Below, one piece after another: positions 35,475 to 43,056 of a stretch of 43,056 nt of DNA. The DNA comes from Blastococcus sp. (GTDB lineage: Bacteria > Actinomycetota > Actinomycetes > Mycobacteriales > Geodermatophilaceae), in assembly GCA_025465355.1 (NCBI GenBank), contig JAODNN010000115.1, positions 1 through 43,056 of the forward strand. Direction: 5' to 3'. Below the pieces are notes generated by a model. That model had not been told where the DNA came from and did no database searches. It saw only the letters and a program-made list of their open reading frames with translations. Numbering within the stretch: position 1 is the stretch's first letter; every line of letters begins with the position of its first letter. The position numbers and the translations under genes were made by a program.

Positions 35475-36476
35475 TCAGTTTCCGCCGGTGCCGGCGGCGG
35501 TCGTCGACGCGGCCTGAGCGAGCCTCACCACGCCCCCGTCCGAAGGCGAGAGCTGCCCGTCCTTGAGCACCCCGAAGCGAGGGTTGACCGTCACGTTCAG
35601 GCTCTTCTGGAACTCTGCGATCAGCTGGGTGGCCGCCGCGTCGGATGCCCCCGTGGCCTCCTTCTCCAGCGCGGCCCGCTCGTCCTCGAACGAGGGGTAG
35701 ACGGTGCCCGCGACGAAGCCGACGATCACGCCGCCGACCTGCTCGACCGGCAGGGTGAACCCCGTGTTGGGCTGGGCCTTCGCGACGAGGCCGGCCAGCG
35801 GCCCGGGGATCTGGCTGGGATCCCGCGCCTCGAGCGCGGGAAGCGTGTAGGGCCCCTTGTACTGGGCCGCCAGCGCGGGGTAGCTCGCCGGCCGCGCGGT
35901 CAGCTCCGCGAGCACCGCGGTGGCGGTGGCCTGGTCCGGGACGGTGATGTAGCCCAGGTCGACCTTGCCGAGGCTGGAACGGACCTGCGCGTACCGGGCC
36001 CGGAGCTCGGCCTCGCTCGTGCCGCCGGCCTTGCCCGCGGCCATGGCGATCCGCTGGCGCACCATCTGCTGGCGCACGTTCTCGAAGACGTCGTCCCTGC
36101 TGTATCCCTGCTGGGCGAGCTGGGCGTAGACGGTCGCCGGGTCGTTCGTGCCGAGCAGCTCTTTGAGCCGGGCGCGAACGGCGTCGTCGTCGACCACCAC
36201 GGAGTAGTGGGCCGCTGCGGCTGCGTAGACGTCCTCCTGCACGAGCAGGCTCAGCACCTGGCGGGTGAACCCGTCCTGCTTGCCCTTGGCGAACGCCGCG
36301 ATCTCCGGATCGGCCAGCCGCGCCGCGACCGCGCTGTCGAGGGCGGGAACGCTCACCTGCTGGTCGCCCACGTAGGCCGCGACGCCGGGCGAGGTCCGGC
36401 AGGCAGCGAGGGACGGCACCGCGAGGGCCATGAGGAGCCCCGCCACGGCCAGCCGGGGGGCGCGACGCTTCAGCAC
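35475..36476 (-). CDS. SurA-N-like lipoprotein (peptidyl-prolyl isomerase-type chaperone)
   Basis: 333 residues. Start GTG 36476 gives a lipoprotein signal (LKRRAPRLAVAGLLMALAV, lipobox LAAC near 27-30). The mature part matches the SurA N-terminal helical domain: AAYVGDQQVSVPALDSAVAA, VLSLLVQEDVYAAAAAHYSV, and a C-terminal half with YPALAAQYKGPYTLP and VEQVGGVIVGFVAGTVYPSF, where a parvulin domain would be. I do not see a complete parvulin active site, so a chaperone role is likelier than isomerase activity. Anchored outside the membrane; proposed to help fold exported proteins. Precedes mazG and eno. Confidence 0.82.
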   Translation of the reverse strand: MLKRRAPRLAVAGLLMALAVPSLAACRTSPGVAAYVGDQQVSVPALDSAVAARLADPEIAAFAKGKQDGFTRQVLSLLVQEDVYAAAAAHYSVVVDDDAVRARLKELLGTNDPATVYAQLAQQGYSRDDVFENVRQQMVRQRIAMAAGKAGGTSEAELRARYAQVRSSLGKVDLGYITVPDQATATAVLAELTARPASYPALAAQYKGPYTLPALEARDPSQIPGPLAGLVAKAQPNTGFTLPVEQVGGVIVGFVAGTVYPSFEDERAALEKEATGASDAAATQLIAEFQKSLNVTVNPRFGVLKDGQLSPSDGGVVRLAQAASTTAAGTGGN

Positions 36477-36546
36477 AGGGCCGAGGTTCCCACATCGTCG
36501 CGAAATGCCGCGGCACGGCACCCCGGGAGGAAGGCGGGAAGGGGCC

Positions 36547-37437
36547 TCACCAGGGCAGATAGGGCAACGCCGGCGACGGGTGTCCGGACGCCACGAGGAG
36601 ACCGGGCAGACAGGGGCCGGGCAGCTGGGCCGCCTTCCGGCCGCCGTGCCACGCACCCGCGAGCTCGACCATCCGGAAAGGGCTGACCCGCCGGACGAAC
36701 GTGGGCTTGCGGCTGGCTGTCGGGAACGCGGACCACCACGCCCGCAGTGCCTCCCGGGGGGTGAGCGGCTCGCCCGCACCGAGAGACACCATCGCCTCGG
36801 CCTCGCGGCTGATCCGCTCGAACATCGGCCGCAGCCCGGCCGTGCGCCGGTGCGCCATGGGGGCGCCGAGCTCGGGGGCGTAGGCGATGGTCCAGCCTGC
36901 GGCCAGCACCCGCCACGACCATTCCTTGTCCTCGCAGGCGCCGAGATCCTCCCGGAAGGGGAACTCCCGCCAGACGTCGGCCCGCCAGGTGGCCGCGTGG
37001 TTCGAGAAACCCCAGCCGGGGTCGACGACGGCGTCCTCGATGGTCTGCCAGTACGTGTCCGTGATCGGCACACCCACCGGAGTGAGCGAGCCGCCGTTCG
37101 TCCCTGCCACGTCGGACCTCGCGTAACGCCGCAGGCTGTCCTCCAGCCAGGTGTCGGATTCCGGGACGCAGTGCGCGGAGAGTGCGGCGTGCACCGGGGC
37201 CGATGCCGCCGCGGCACCCTCGTTGAGCGCGCCGCCATAGGTGAAGGCCGCAGCCGGGATCTCGATGACGCGGTCGGCCCACTTCTCGGCCAGCCGGAGC
37301 GTTCCGTCGGTGGAGCCGGAGTCCACGACGATGACCTCGGCCTCGATGCTCTGGCGACGCAGCGAAGCCAGGGTCAGCCCGATCGTGTCGATCTTGTTCT
37401 TTGCTCGAACGATGACACTGATCTGCGGCCGAGACAC
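36547..37437 (-). CDS. Family 2 glycosyltransferase
   Basis: 296 residues of the GT-A fold: ISVIVRAKNKIDTIGLTLAS, the nucleotide-binding VIVVDSGSTDGTLRLAE, an N-terminal acceptor region, and LGACEDKEWSWRVLAAGW as the ED/base region. It probably adds a sugar in surface polysaccharide synthesis, given the flippase and acyltransferase genes close by. GTG 37437 has GGGGGG three bases upstream; an ATG at 37458 is the alternative. No membrane span. Sugar donor unknown. It is divergent from the flippase gene and 70 nt upstream of the SurA-like gene. Confidence 0.88.
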   Translation of the reverse strand: MSRPQISVIVRAKNKIDTIGLTLASLRRQSIEAEVIVVDSGSTDGTLRLAEKWADRVIEIPAAAFTYGGALNEGAAAASAPVHAALSAHCVPESDTWLEDSLRRYARSDVAGTNGGSLTPVGVPITDTYWQTIEDAVVDPGWGFSNHAATWRADVWREFPFREDLGACEDKEWSWRVLAAGWTIAYAPELGAPMAHRRTAGLRPMFERISREAEAMVSLGAGEPLTPREALRAWWSAFPTASRKPTFVRRVSPFRMVELAGAWHGGRKAAQLPGPCLPGLLVASGHPSPALPYLPW

Positions 37438-37568
37438 TGTCCCCCCTTGGTGGTGCATCAGCCGGCACGGTCCCGGATGAACCCGCTCGCCGTGGTTATG
37501 CTCCCCCTCCACCCGGCCCTCGTCTGCAGGTCACCGGCTTCCCCTCCCCCAGACGAGCGAGGCACCTC

Positions 37569-39020
37569 GTGGCCGATTTCCGGACGGTGGTGGCAGCCGG
37601 CGTCGGCTGGACCGCGGCCCAGAAGTGGCTCGTCCGTATCTCCGGCGTCCTGACCTTCGTGGTGCTGAGCCGGCTTCTGAGCCCGGCCGAGATCGGCTCG
37701 GTGGCGCTGGCACTGGCCTTCCTCGGCGTTCTGGGCGTCGTCGCCGACCTCGGTGCCGCCACGTTCCTCGTCCAGACCCGGTCCTGGGACGAGACGACGC
37801 GCAGCACCACCTTCTGGACGACGCTGGCCCTGTCCGGGCTCGCGACCGCGCTCGTCGTCGTGCTCGCCGCCCCTCTGGCCGCACTGCTCGGCGAGCCCGG
37901 CCTCGCCGGGGTCTTCCGGGCGCTGGCCCCGATCCTGGTGGTGAACGCCACCTGCGCGGTGCCCTCGGCGGTCCTCCAGCGTGAGTTGCGGTTCCGGGAG
38001 CTGGCGCTGCGAGAGATGACGTCGGCCGTGGTGGCGGCACTGGTCGGCGTCGGCTGTGCCGTCGCCGGAGCCGGCGTCTGGGCCCTCGTCGCGCAGAGCG
38101 GCACCCAGGCGGCCGTGGCGGCCGTACTGGTGTGGCGCATGTCGGCGTGGCGGCCCACCCGCCAGGTATCACGGGCGGCGTTCACGGAGCTCCGTCGATT
38201 CGGTGGCCCTCTGCTGGCGATCAACATCGCGATGTCCGTCCGCGACCGGGTGGAGCAGTTCCTGCTCGGCGCGCTGCTCGGGGTGACGGCGCTCGGCTAC
38301 TGGACCGTGGCGGTCCGGCTCCTGGCGCTGCTCGCCGACGTCTCCGTCGCCGTCCTCGACAGCGTCGCCCTCCCGGTCTTCGCCGCGACCCGGGACTCGG
38401 CGGCCCGCTTCGCTCGCGCCTTCGAGTCAGCGACGTCGTCCACGCAGCTCCTCCTCGTCCCGGCGCTGGCCCTGCTTGCCGTGACCAGCCCGGTGCTCCT
38501 GCCCCTGGCCTTCGGACCGCGCTGGGACCCGGCGATCGTGCCGGCCCAGGTGCTGTGTGTGGCCTACGGCGTCGGCGGCCTGGCCTGGTTCAACCGCACG
38601 GCCCTGCTCGCCCACGGCCGGTCGGGGGTCGAGTTCCTGCTGACCGGCACGTCGCTGGCTGTGCACGTCGTCCTCGTGGTGCTCGTCGCCCCGTACGGGC
38701 TCACCCCGCTGGCATGGTCCTTCACCGGCGAGGCGCTGGTCACCGTCGCGCTCGGAGCGGTCGCTCTGCACCGCACGCTGGGCATCGGCCCGCGCATCCT
38801 CACCCGTGCCTCGCGGGTGGTCGGTTGCGGCGCGGTGGCGGCCGCCGCAGCGCTCACCGCCATGCGGTGGGCCCACCTGGGGCCGGTCGGGGGCGCCGTC
38901 CTCGGGGGGACCGTGACAGTGGTCGTCCTCGCCGCCACGCTGTGGTGGACGAACACCGAGCTGCTACGCCAGGTCGGCGACGACGTCCGCCGACTGCGCC
39001 GGGAGCCCGCCACGGTCTAG
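37569..39020 (+). CDS. Polysaccharide flippase (MOP superfamily, Wzx-like)
   Basis: 483 residues with about 12-14 membrane segments. The N-terminal VGWTAAQKWLVRISGVLTFV and LSRLLSPAEIGSVALALAFL are typical of lipopolysaccharide-type flippases of the polysaccharide transporter family, as is RRFGGPLLAINIAMSVRDR at the centre. It should move undecaprenyl-linked repeat units across the membrane. The GTG 37569 follows GAGG by six bases. TATGCT near 37496 could be the -10. Its last 57 bases overlap the 3' end of the convergent acyltransferase gene. Confidence 0.9.
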   Translation: MADFRTVVAAGVGWTAAQKWLVRISGVLTFVVLSRLLSPAEIGSVALALAFLGVLGVVADLGAATFLVQTRSWDETTRSTTFWTTLALSGLATALVVVLAAPLAALLGEPGLAGVFRALAPILVVNATCAVPSAVLQRELRFRELALREMTSAVVAALVGVGCAVAGAGVWALVAQSGTQAAVAAVLVWRMSAWRPTRQVSRAAFTELRRFGGPLLAINIAMSVRDRVEQFLLGALLGVTALGYWTVAVRLLALLADVSVAVLDSVALPVFAATRDSAARFARAFESATSSTQLLLVPALALLAVTSPVLLPLAFGPRWDPAIVPAQVLCVAYGVGGLAWFNRTALLAHGRSGVEFLLTGTSLAVHVVLVVLVAPYGLTPLAWSFTGEALVTVALGAVALHRTLGIGPRILTRASRVVGCGAVAAAAALTAMRWAHLGPVGGAVLGGTVTVVVLAATLWWTNTELLRQVGDDVRRLRREPATV

Positions 39021-39521
39021 ACCCGACCCGACCGGCAGGTCCCGGACGAACCGCGCCGGGGAGCCGGCCCAGAGGGTGTTCGGCGGGACGTCCGCGCGCA
39101 CCAGCGACCCGGCCGCCACCACCGCCCCTGCACCCACGGTGACGCCGCCCAGGACGGTGACCCCCGCGCCGAGCCAGGCGCCGTCTCCGATCACGATGGG
39201 CCGCAGGACGCGGGCACCGGCCCGGGCACGCTCGTCCCCGTACTCGTGCCCGGAGGTCAACAGCGAGACCCGGTTGCCCAGCGCCACGTTGCGCCCGAGG
39301 ACGACGTCGGCGGCGGCGTCGATCAGGCAGTCGTGGTTGACGAAGCAGCCGTCGCCGACGGTGAGCCGGCCCTCCCCGGTCACACGGAAACCGCTGAGCA
39401 GCTCCAGGTGCCGCTCGATCGAGACGTCGGCGGCGCGCAGCAGGCGGAACCGCAGCCGTCGGGGGGTCAGCACGTGGGCGGCGAGGTAGGAGCACACCTC
39501 CCGGCGGCGGGACGTGGGCAC
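38964..39521 (-). CDS. Hexapeptide-repeat acyltransferase
   Basis: 185 residues. Left-handed beta-helix pattern in the middle: LTVGDGCFVNHDCLIDAAAD, VVLGRNVALGNRVSLLTSG, then GDGAWLGAGVTVLGGVTVG and GAGAVVAAGSLVRADVPPNT. Ending SPARFVRDLP is typical of O-acetyltransferases of the WcaF/NodL group. His in LTSGHEYGDER is the usual catalytic position. It should acetylate a sugar of the surface polysaccharide. GTG 39521 has GAGGAG six bases upstream. The 3' end overlaps the flippase gene, tail to tail. Confidence 0.9.
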   Translation of the reverse strand: MPTSRRREVCSYLAAHVLTPRRLRFRLLRAADVSIERHLELLSGFRVTGEGRLTVGDGCFVNHDCLIDAAADVVLGRNVALGNRVSLLTSGHEYGDERARAGARVLRPIVIGDGAWLGAGVTVLGGVTVGAGAVVAAGSLVRADVPPNTLWAGSPARFVRDLPVGSGLDRGGLPAQSADVVADLA

Positions 39522-39655
39522 GGCGTGCTCCTCAGCTCGGCGGGACGACGCGGTCGACCCCGCGAGGCTAAGGGCGGCCCCGCCTCTGCTGCCGGTGCCG
39601 AGCCGGAAAATCGCGCCCGGACGCCCGGAAACACCCCCGAGGGGTGAGTGCGGTG

Positions 39656-42600
39656 CTACGAGGCGGCGGCGACCGGCTGCTCGAGGACCGAGACCAGCAG
39701 GGCGTCCAGGTTCTCCAGGAGCGCGATGTCGCGCAGCGGGGTACGGCGGTCCGGGCCGACCGGCACCTTCAGCGCGATCGCCTCCACCGCCGCCTTGTAC
39801 GAGGCCCCGTCGGCCAGCCTGGCCAGCCGCATCTGCTGCGACTCCCGCAGCGGCACCGGGCTGATCCGGATGGTGCGGCCCTGCAGGGACACCTCGGTGA
39901 TGCCCAGGCCGCGCATCGCGGCGCGGAACCGGGCGACCGCGAGCAGGTTGAGCACCGGCGCGGGCGGGGCCCCGTAGCGGTCGGTGAGCTCGTCGAGCAC
40001 CGCCTGTGCCTGCGCGTCGTCCTGCACCGAGGCCACCTTCCGGTAGGCCTCCATGCGCAACCGCTCCCCCGGCACGTAGTCGTGCGGCAGGTGCGCGTCG
40101 ACCGGCAGGTCGACCCGGACCTCCAGCGGCTCGACCGGCGCTTCCCCGCCCCCGATCTGTGCGCGGTAGTCGGCCACCGCCTCGCCGACCAGCCGGACAT
40201 AGAGGTCGAACCCGACGCCCGCGATGTGCCCGGACTGCTCACCACCGAGCAGGTTGCCGGAGCCGCGGATCTCGAGGTCCTTCATCGCCACGGCCATGCC
40301 GGCGCCCAGATCGGTGTTGTGCGCGATCGTGGTCAGCCGGTCGACCGAGGTCTCGGTGAGCGGCCGGGTCGGGTCGTAGGTGAAGTAGGCGTAGGCCCGC
40401 TCACGGCCACGGCCCACGCGCCCGCGGATCTGGTGCAGCTGGGAGAGACCGAAGGTGTCGGCGCGGTCGACGATCAGGGTGTTGGCATTGGGAATGTCCA
40501 GGCCCGACTCGACGATCGTCGTCGCCACCAGGACGTCGTACTCCTTCTCCCAGAAACCGACCATGATCCGTTCGAGCTCGTGCTCCCTCATCTGCCCGTG
40601 GCCGACGGCGACCCGCGCCTCCGGCACCAGCTGACGGATCTTCGCCGCGGCCTTGTCGATCGACTGCACCCGGTTGTGGATCACGAAGACCTGACCGTCG
40701 CGCAGCAGCTCCCGGCGGATCGCGGCGGCCATCTGCTTGTCGTCCCACGCGCCCACGTAGGTCAGCACCGGGTGCCGCTCCTCGGGCGGCGTGAGGATCG
40801 TCGACATCTCACGGATGCCGGTGAGGCTCATCTCCAGCGTGCGCGGGATCGGGGTGGCCGACATCGAGAGGACGTCGACCGCCGTCCGCACGCTCTTCAG
40901 GTACTCCTTGTGCTCGACCCCGAAGCGCTGCTCCTCGTCGACGATGACCAGGCCAAGATCCTTGAACCGGGTGGTCGGCTGCAGCAGCCGGTGGGTGCCG
41001 ACGAGGATGTCGACCTCGCCGGCCGCCAGCTCGCGCAGGATCTCCGCGCTCTCGGCGTCGGACTGGAAGCGCGAGAGCACCCGCACCTTCACCGGGAACT
41101 GCGCCACCCGTTCGGAGAACGTCTTGAAGTGCTGGTTGGCCAGCAGCGTCGTCGGCACCAGGACGGCGACCTGCTTGCCGTCCTGCACCGCCTTGAACGC
41201 CGCCCGGATCGCGATCTCGGTCTTCCCGTAGCCGACGTCGCCGCTGATGATCCGGTCCATCGGGACCGGCTGCTGCATGTCGGCCTTGACCTCGTCGATC
41301 GCGGCCAGCTGGTCGGGGGTCTCGTGGAACGGGAAGGCGTCCTCCAGCTCCCGCTGCCAGACCGTGTCGGGGCCGAAGGCGTGCCCCTTGCTCGCCATCC
41401 GCGCCGAGTAGAGCCGGATGAGCTCGGCGGCGATCTGCTTGACCGCCTTGCGGGCCTGGCCCTTGGTCTTCTGCCAGTCGGAGCCGCCGAGCTTGGAGAG
41501 CGCGGGGCTCTCACCGCCGACGTAGCGCGTGAGCTGATCGAGCGCGTCGGTGGGAACGAAGAGCCGGTCCGGCGGCTGGTTCCGGCGGGACGGTGCGTAC
41601 TCGACGATCAGGTAGTCCCGCTGGCCGCCGTTGACCGTGCGGCTGACCATCTCGATGTAGCGACCGATCCCGTGGTGGTCGTGCACCACGAGGTCGCCGG
41701 GTTGCAGCTGCACCAGGTCGACGGCGTTGCGCCGGCGGGCGGGCAGCTTCGTCGCGTCGCGCATCGACGTGCCGCGCTGGCCGGTCAGGTCGTGCTCGGT
41801 GAGCAGTGCCAGGCCGATCCCGGGGAACGCGAACCCCGACTCCAGGGTGCCCTGGGTGACATGGGTGAGCCCGGCTTCCGGGGCGCTCGCGACGTCGGGC
41901 ACCAGCCGGACGCCGAGGTCGGCCTCGGTCAGCTGGTCGGCCGCGCGCTGCGCCGGCCCGGGCCCGGCAAACGTGAGGACGACGCGCCACTCGTCGCGGC
42001 CCCACTGCCGCAGCTGGCCCAGCGCACGCTCCTGGTCGCCGTGGAACCGCTCGACCCCGGTCGCATCCAGGGTGACCTGGCCCTCGTCGTCCTCTGTCTG
42101 CAGTGTGAAGCCGCCGGTCGTCCACCAGGGCAGGCCCCGGGCTCGAGCGGCGGCCTCGACGTCGGCCAGGTCGCGGAAGCTCGACGCCCCGAGGTCGATC
42201 GGCGCCTGGCCCGCCTCGGCGGCCGTCGACCAGGACGCCGCCAGGAACTCCTCGGCCGTGCGGACCAGGTCGGCCGCCCGGCTGCGCACCCGCTCCGGCT
42301 CGCAGACCAGCACATGCGTGCCCCGCGGCACCAGGTCGGTGAGCAGCTGCATCTCCGCGCCGCCGATCAGTGCCGGGATCAGCGACTCCATGCCTTCGAC
42401 GGCGATCCCCTCGGCCAGCTTGCCCAGGATCTCGGCCAGCTCGGGATGCTCCACCGCCAGCGCGGCGGCCCGCGCGCGCACCTCGTCGGTGAGCAGCAGC
42501 TCGCGGACCGGCGAGGCCCACAGCCGCTCCGGCCGCTCCTCGAGCGAGCGCTGGTCGGCGGCGGAGAAGTACCGCAGCTCGTCGACCTCGTCGCCCCAGA

Positions 42601-43056
42601 ACTCCACCCGCACCGGATGCGGCTCGGTGGGCGGGAAGACGTCGAGCAGGCCGCCGCGCAGGGCGAACTCGCCACGCTTCTCGACCAGGTCCACTCGGGT
42701 GTAGGCCGCGTCGACGAGCGCACGGGCGACGTCGTCCAGCTCCGCGGTGTCTCCCGGCTTCAGCTCCACCGGGGCCAGGTCACCCAGGCCGGGGGCCAGC
42801 GGTTGCAGCACGCTGCGCACCGGCGCGATCAGGATGTCGATCGGTGGGTTGTCGCCGGGGTGGGTCAGGTCACGGAGCACCGCCAGCCGCCGGCCGACCG
42901 TGTCGGCGCGGGGGCTCAGCCGCTCGTGCGGCAGCGTCTCCCAGGCGGGAAAGGTCTCGATCCGGCGGTCCGGGACGAAGGAGCGCAGGAGGTCCGCGAC
43001 CTGATCGGCGTCCCGCTCCCCCGCTGTGAGCACCAGGACCGGCACCCCGGCCGCAC
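39656..43056 (-). CDS. mfd: Transcription-repair coupling factor Mfd, 5' end cut by window
   Basis: 1133 codons are visible and the frame stays open to the right edge. A GTG at 43045 is internal, because family proteins have about 60-80 residues before the SWETLPHERLSPR-like motif seen here as AWETLPHERLSPRADTVG. Domains in order: UvrB-like N-terminus, the RNA-polymerase-interacting (CarD-like) domain LQPGDLVVHDHHGIGRYIEM, DEAD-type helicase with Walker A GDVGYGKTEIAIRAAF, DEEQRFG, SATPIPRTLEMSL, then the second RecA lobe VESGLDIPNANT and HQIRGRVGRGRERAYAY, and the C-terminal TRCF domain. Mfd removes stalled RNA polymerase from lesions and recruits UvrA. Confidence 0.95.
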   Translation of the reverse strand, partial: AAGVPVLVLTAGERDADQVADLLRSFVPDRRIETFPAWETLPHERLSPRADTVGRRLAVLRDLTHPGDNPPIDILIAPVRSVLQPLAPGLGDLAPVELKPGDTAELDDVARALVDAAYTRVDLVEKRGEFALRGGLLDVFPPTEPHPVRVEFWGDEVDELRYFSAADQRSLEERPERLWASPVRELLLTDEVRARAAALAVEHPELAEILGKLAEGIAVEGMESLIPALIGGAEMQLLTDLVPRGTHVLVCEPERVRSRAADLVRTAEEFLAASWSTAAEAGQAPIDLGASSFRDLADVEAAARARGLPWWTTGGFTLQTEDDEGQVTLDATGVERFHGDQERALGQLRQWGRDEWRVVLTFAGPGPAQRAADQLTEADLGVRLVPDVASAPEAGLTHVTQGTLESGFAFPGIGLALLTEHDLTGQRGTSMRDATKLPARRRNAVDLVQLQPGDLVVHDHHGIGRYIEMVSRTVNGGQRDYLIVEYAPSRRNQPPDRLFVPTDALDQLTRYVGGESPALSKLGGSDWQKTKGQARKAVKQIAAELIRLYSARMASKGHAFGPDTVWQRELEDAFPFHETPDQLAAIDEVKADMQQPVPMDRIISGDVGYGKTEIAIRAAFKAVQDGKQVAVLVPTTLLANQHFKTFSERVAQFPVKVRVLSRFQSDAESAEILRELAAGEVDILVGTHRLLQPTTRFKDLGLVIVDEEQRFGVEHKEYLKSVRTAVDVLSMSATPIPRTLEMSLTGIREMSTILTPPEERHPVLTYVGAWDDKQMAAAIRRELLRDGQVFVIHNRVQSIDKAAAKIRQLVPEARVAVGHGQMREHELERIMVGFWEKEYDVLVATTIVESGLDIPNANTLIVDRADTFGLSQLHQIRGRVGRGRERAYAYFTYDPTRPLTETSVDRLTTIAHNTDLGAGMAVAMKDLEIRGSGNLLGGEQSGHIAGVGFDLYVRLVGEAVADYRAQIGGGEAPVEPLEVRVDLPVDAHLPHDYVPGERLRMEAYRKVASVQDDAQAQAVLDELTDRYGAPPAPVLNLLAVARFRAAMRGLGITEVSLQGRTIRISPVPLRESQQMRLARLADGASYKAAVEAIALKVPVGPDRRTPLRDIALLENLDALLVSVLEQPVAAAS

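Overview
The window is chromosomal DNA of a high-GC actinobacterium. Evidence for this is a mycothiol S-conjugate amidase next to greA, frequent GTG starts, three starts that fit the actinobacterial leaderless pattern (TANNNT, 7 nt, start codon), and a 4-nt-overlapping FtsB/DUF501/Ppx-GppA cluster behind enolase. Gene order and protein style resemble Geodermatophilaceae, but that rank is inference. I see no transposase, integrase, rRNA or CRISPR array.

Left flank, 1-7021: the window opens inside a minus-strand gene that I read as jetA (DUF2397/TIGR02677) of a type III Wadjet anti-plasmid SMC system. Its 5' end and ribosome binding site are visible and its 3' end runs off the left edge, where jetB, jetC and jetD would be expected. 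Beside it lies accessory DNA with broken genes: a 59-codon 5' stub of a YyaL-type thioredoxin-domain protein, a DUF1775-like signal-peptide fragment, a short riboflavin-synthase-like 5' end, and a second YyaL-like shred near 6.77 kb. Intact genes among them are an ArsP/DUF318-type permease, a cytochrome P450 and a membrane protein I cannot place.

Centre, 7022-26617: a glycogen-debranching-type glycosidase, an exported AMIN-like protein, mca with a small membrane protein, greA, an RNHCP zinc protein, an M3 peptidyl-dipeptidase, a two-gene DrrAB-like ABC exporter, threonine dehydratase, a MoxR-like AAA+ ATPase coupled to a VWA protein, a GNAT acetyltransferase, an SGNH hydrolase, a thiolase, a BAX-inhibitor-1-like membrane protein and a LigB/DODA-type dioxygenase. 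Two intergenic inverted repeats with 15-16 bp perfect arms and 26-33 nt loops lie beside the RNHCP gene and the thiolase gene.

26904-30285 is a plus-strand run: a phosphoribosyltransferase/erythromycin-esterase fusion, an alpha/beta hydrolase and two small unknown proteins. It is followed by a minus-strand tRNA with anticodon UAA but a short variable loop.

Right part, 30422-43056, is mostly a minus-strand housekeeping block: mfd (5' end cut by the window edge), then a surface-polysaccharide cassette (hexapeptide acyltransferase, flippase on the plus strand, family 2 glycosyltransferase), a SurA-like lipoprotein, mazG, eno, ftsB/divIC, DUF501, ppx/gppA and a family 5 uracil-DNA glycosylase. 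The many long open frames antisense to these genes are GC-rich shadows and are not annotated.
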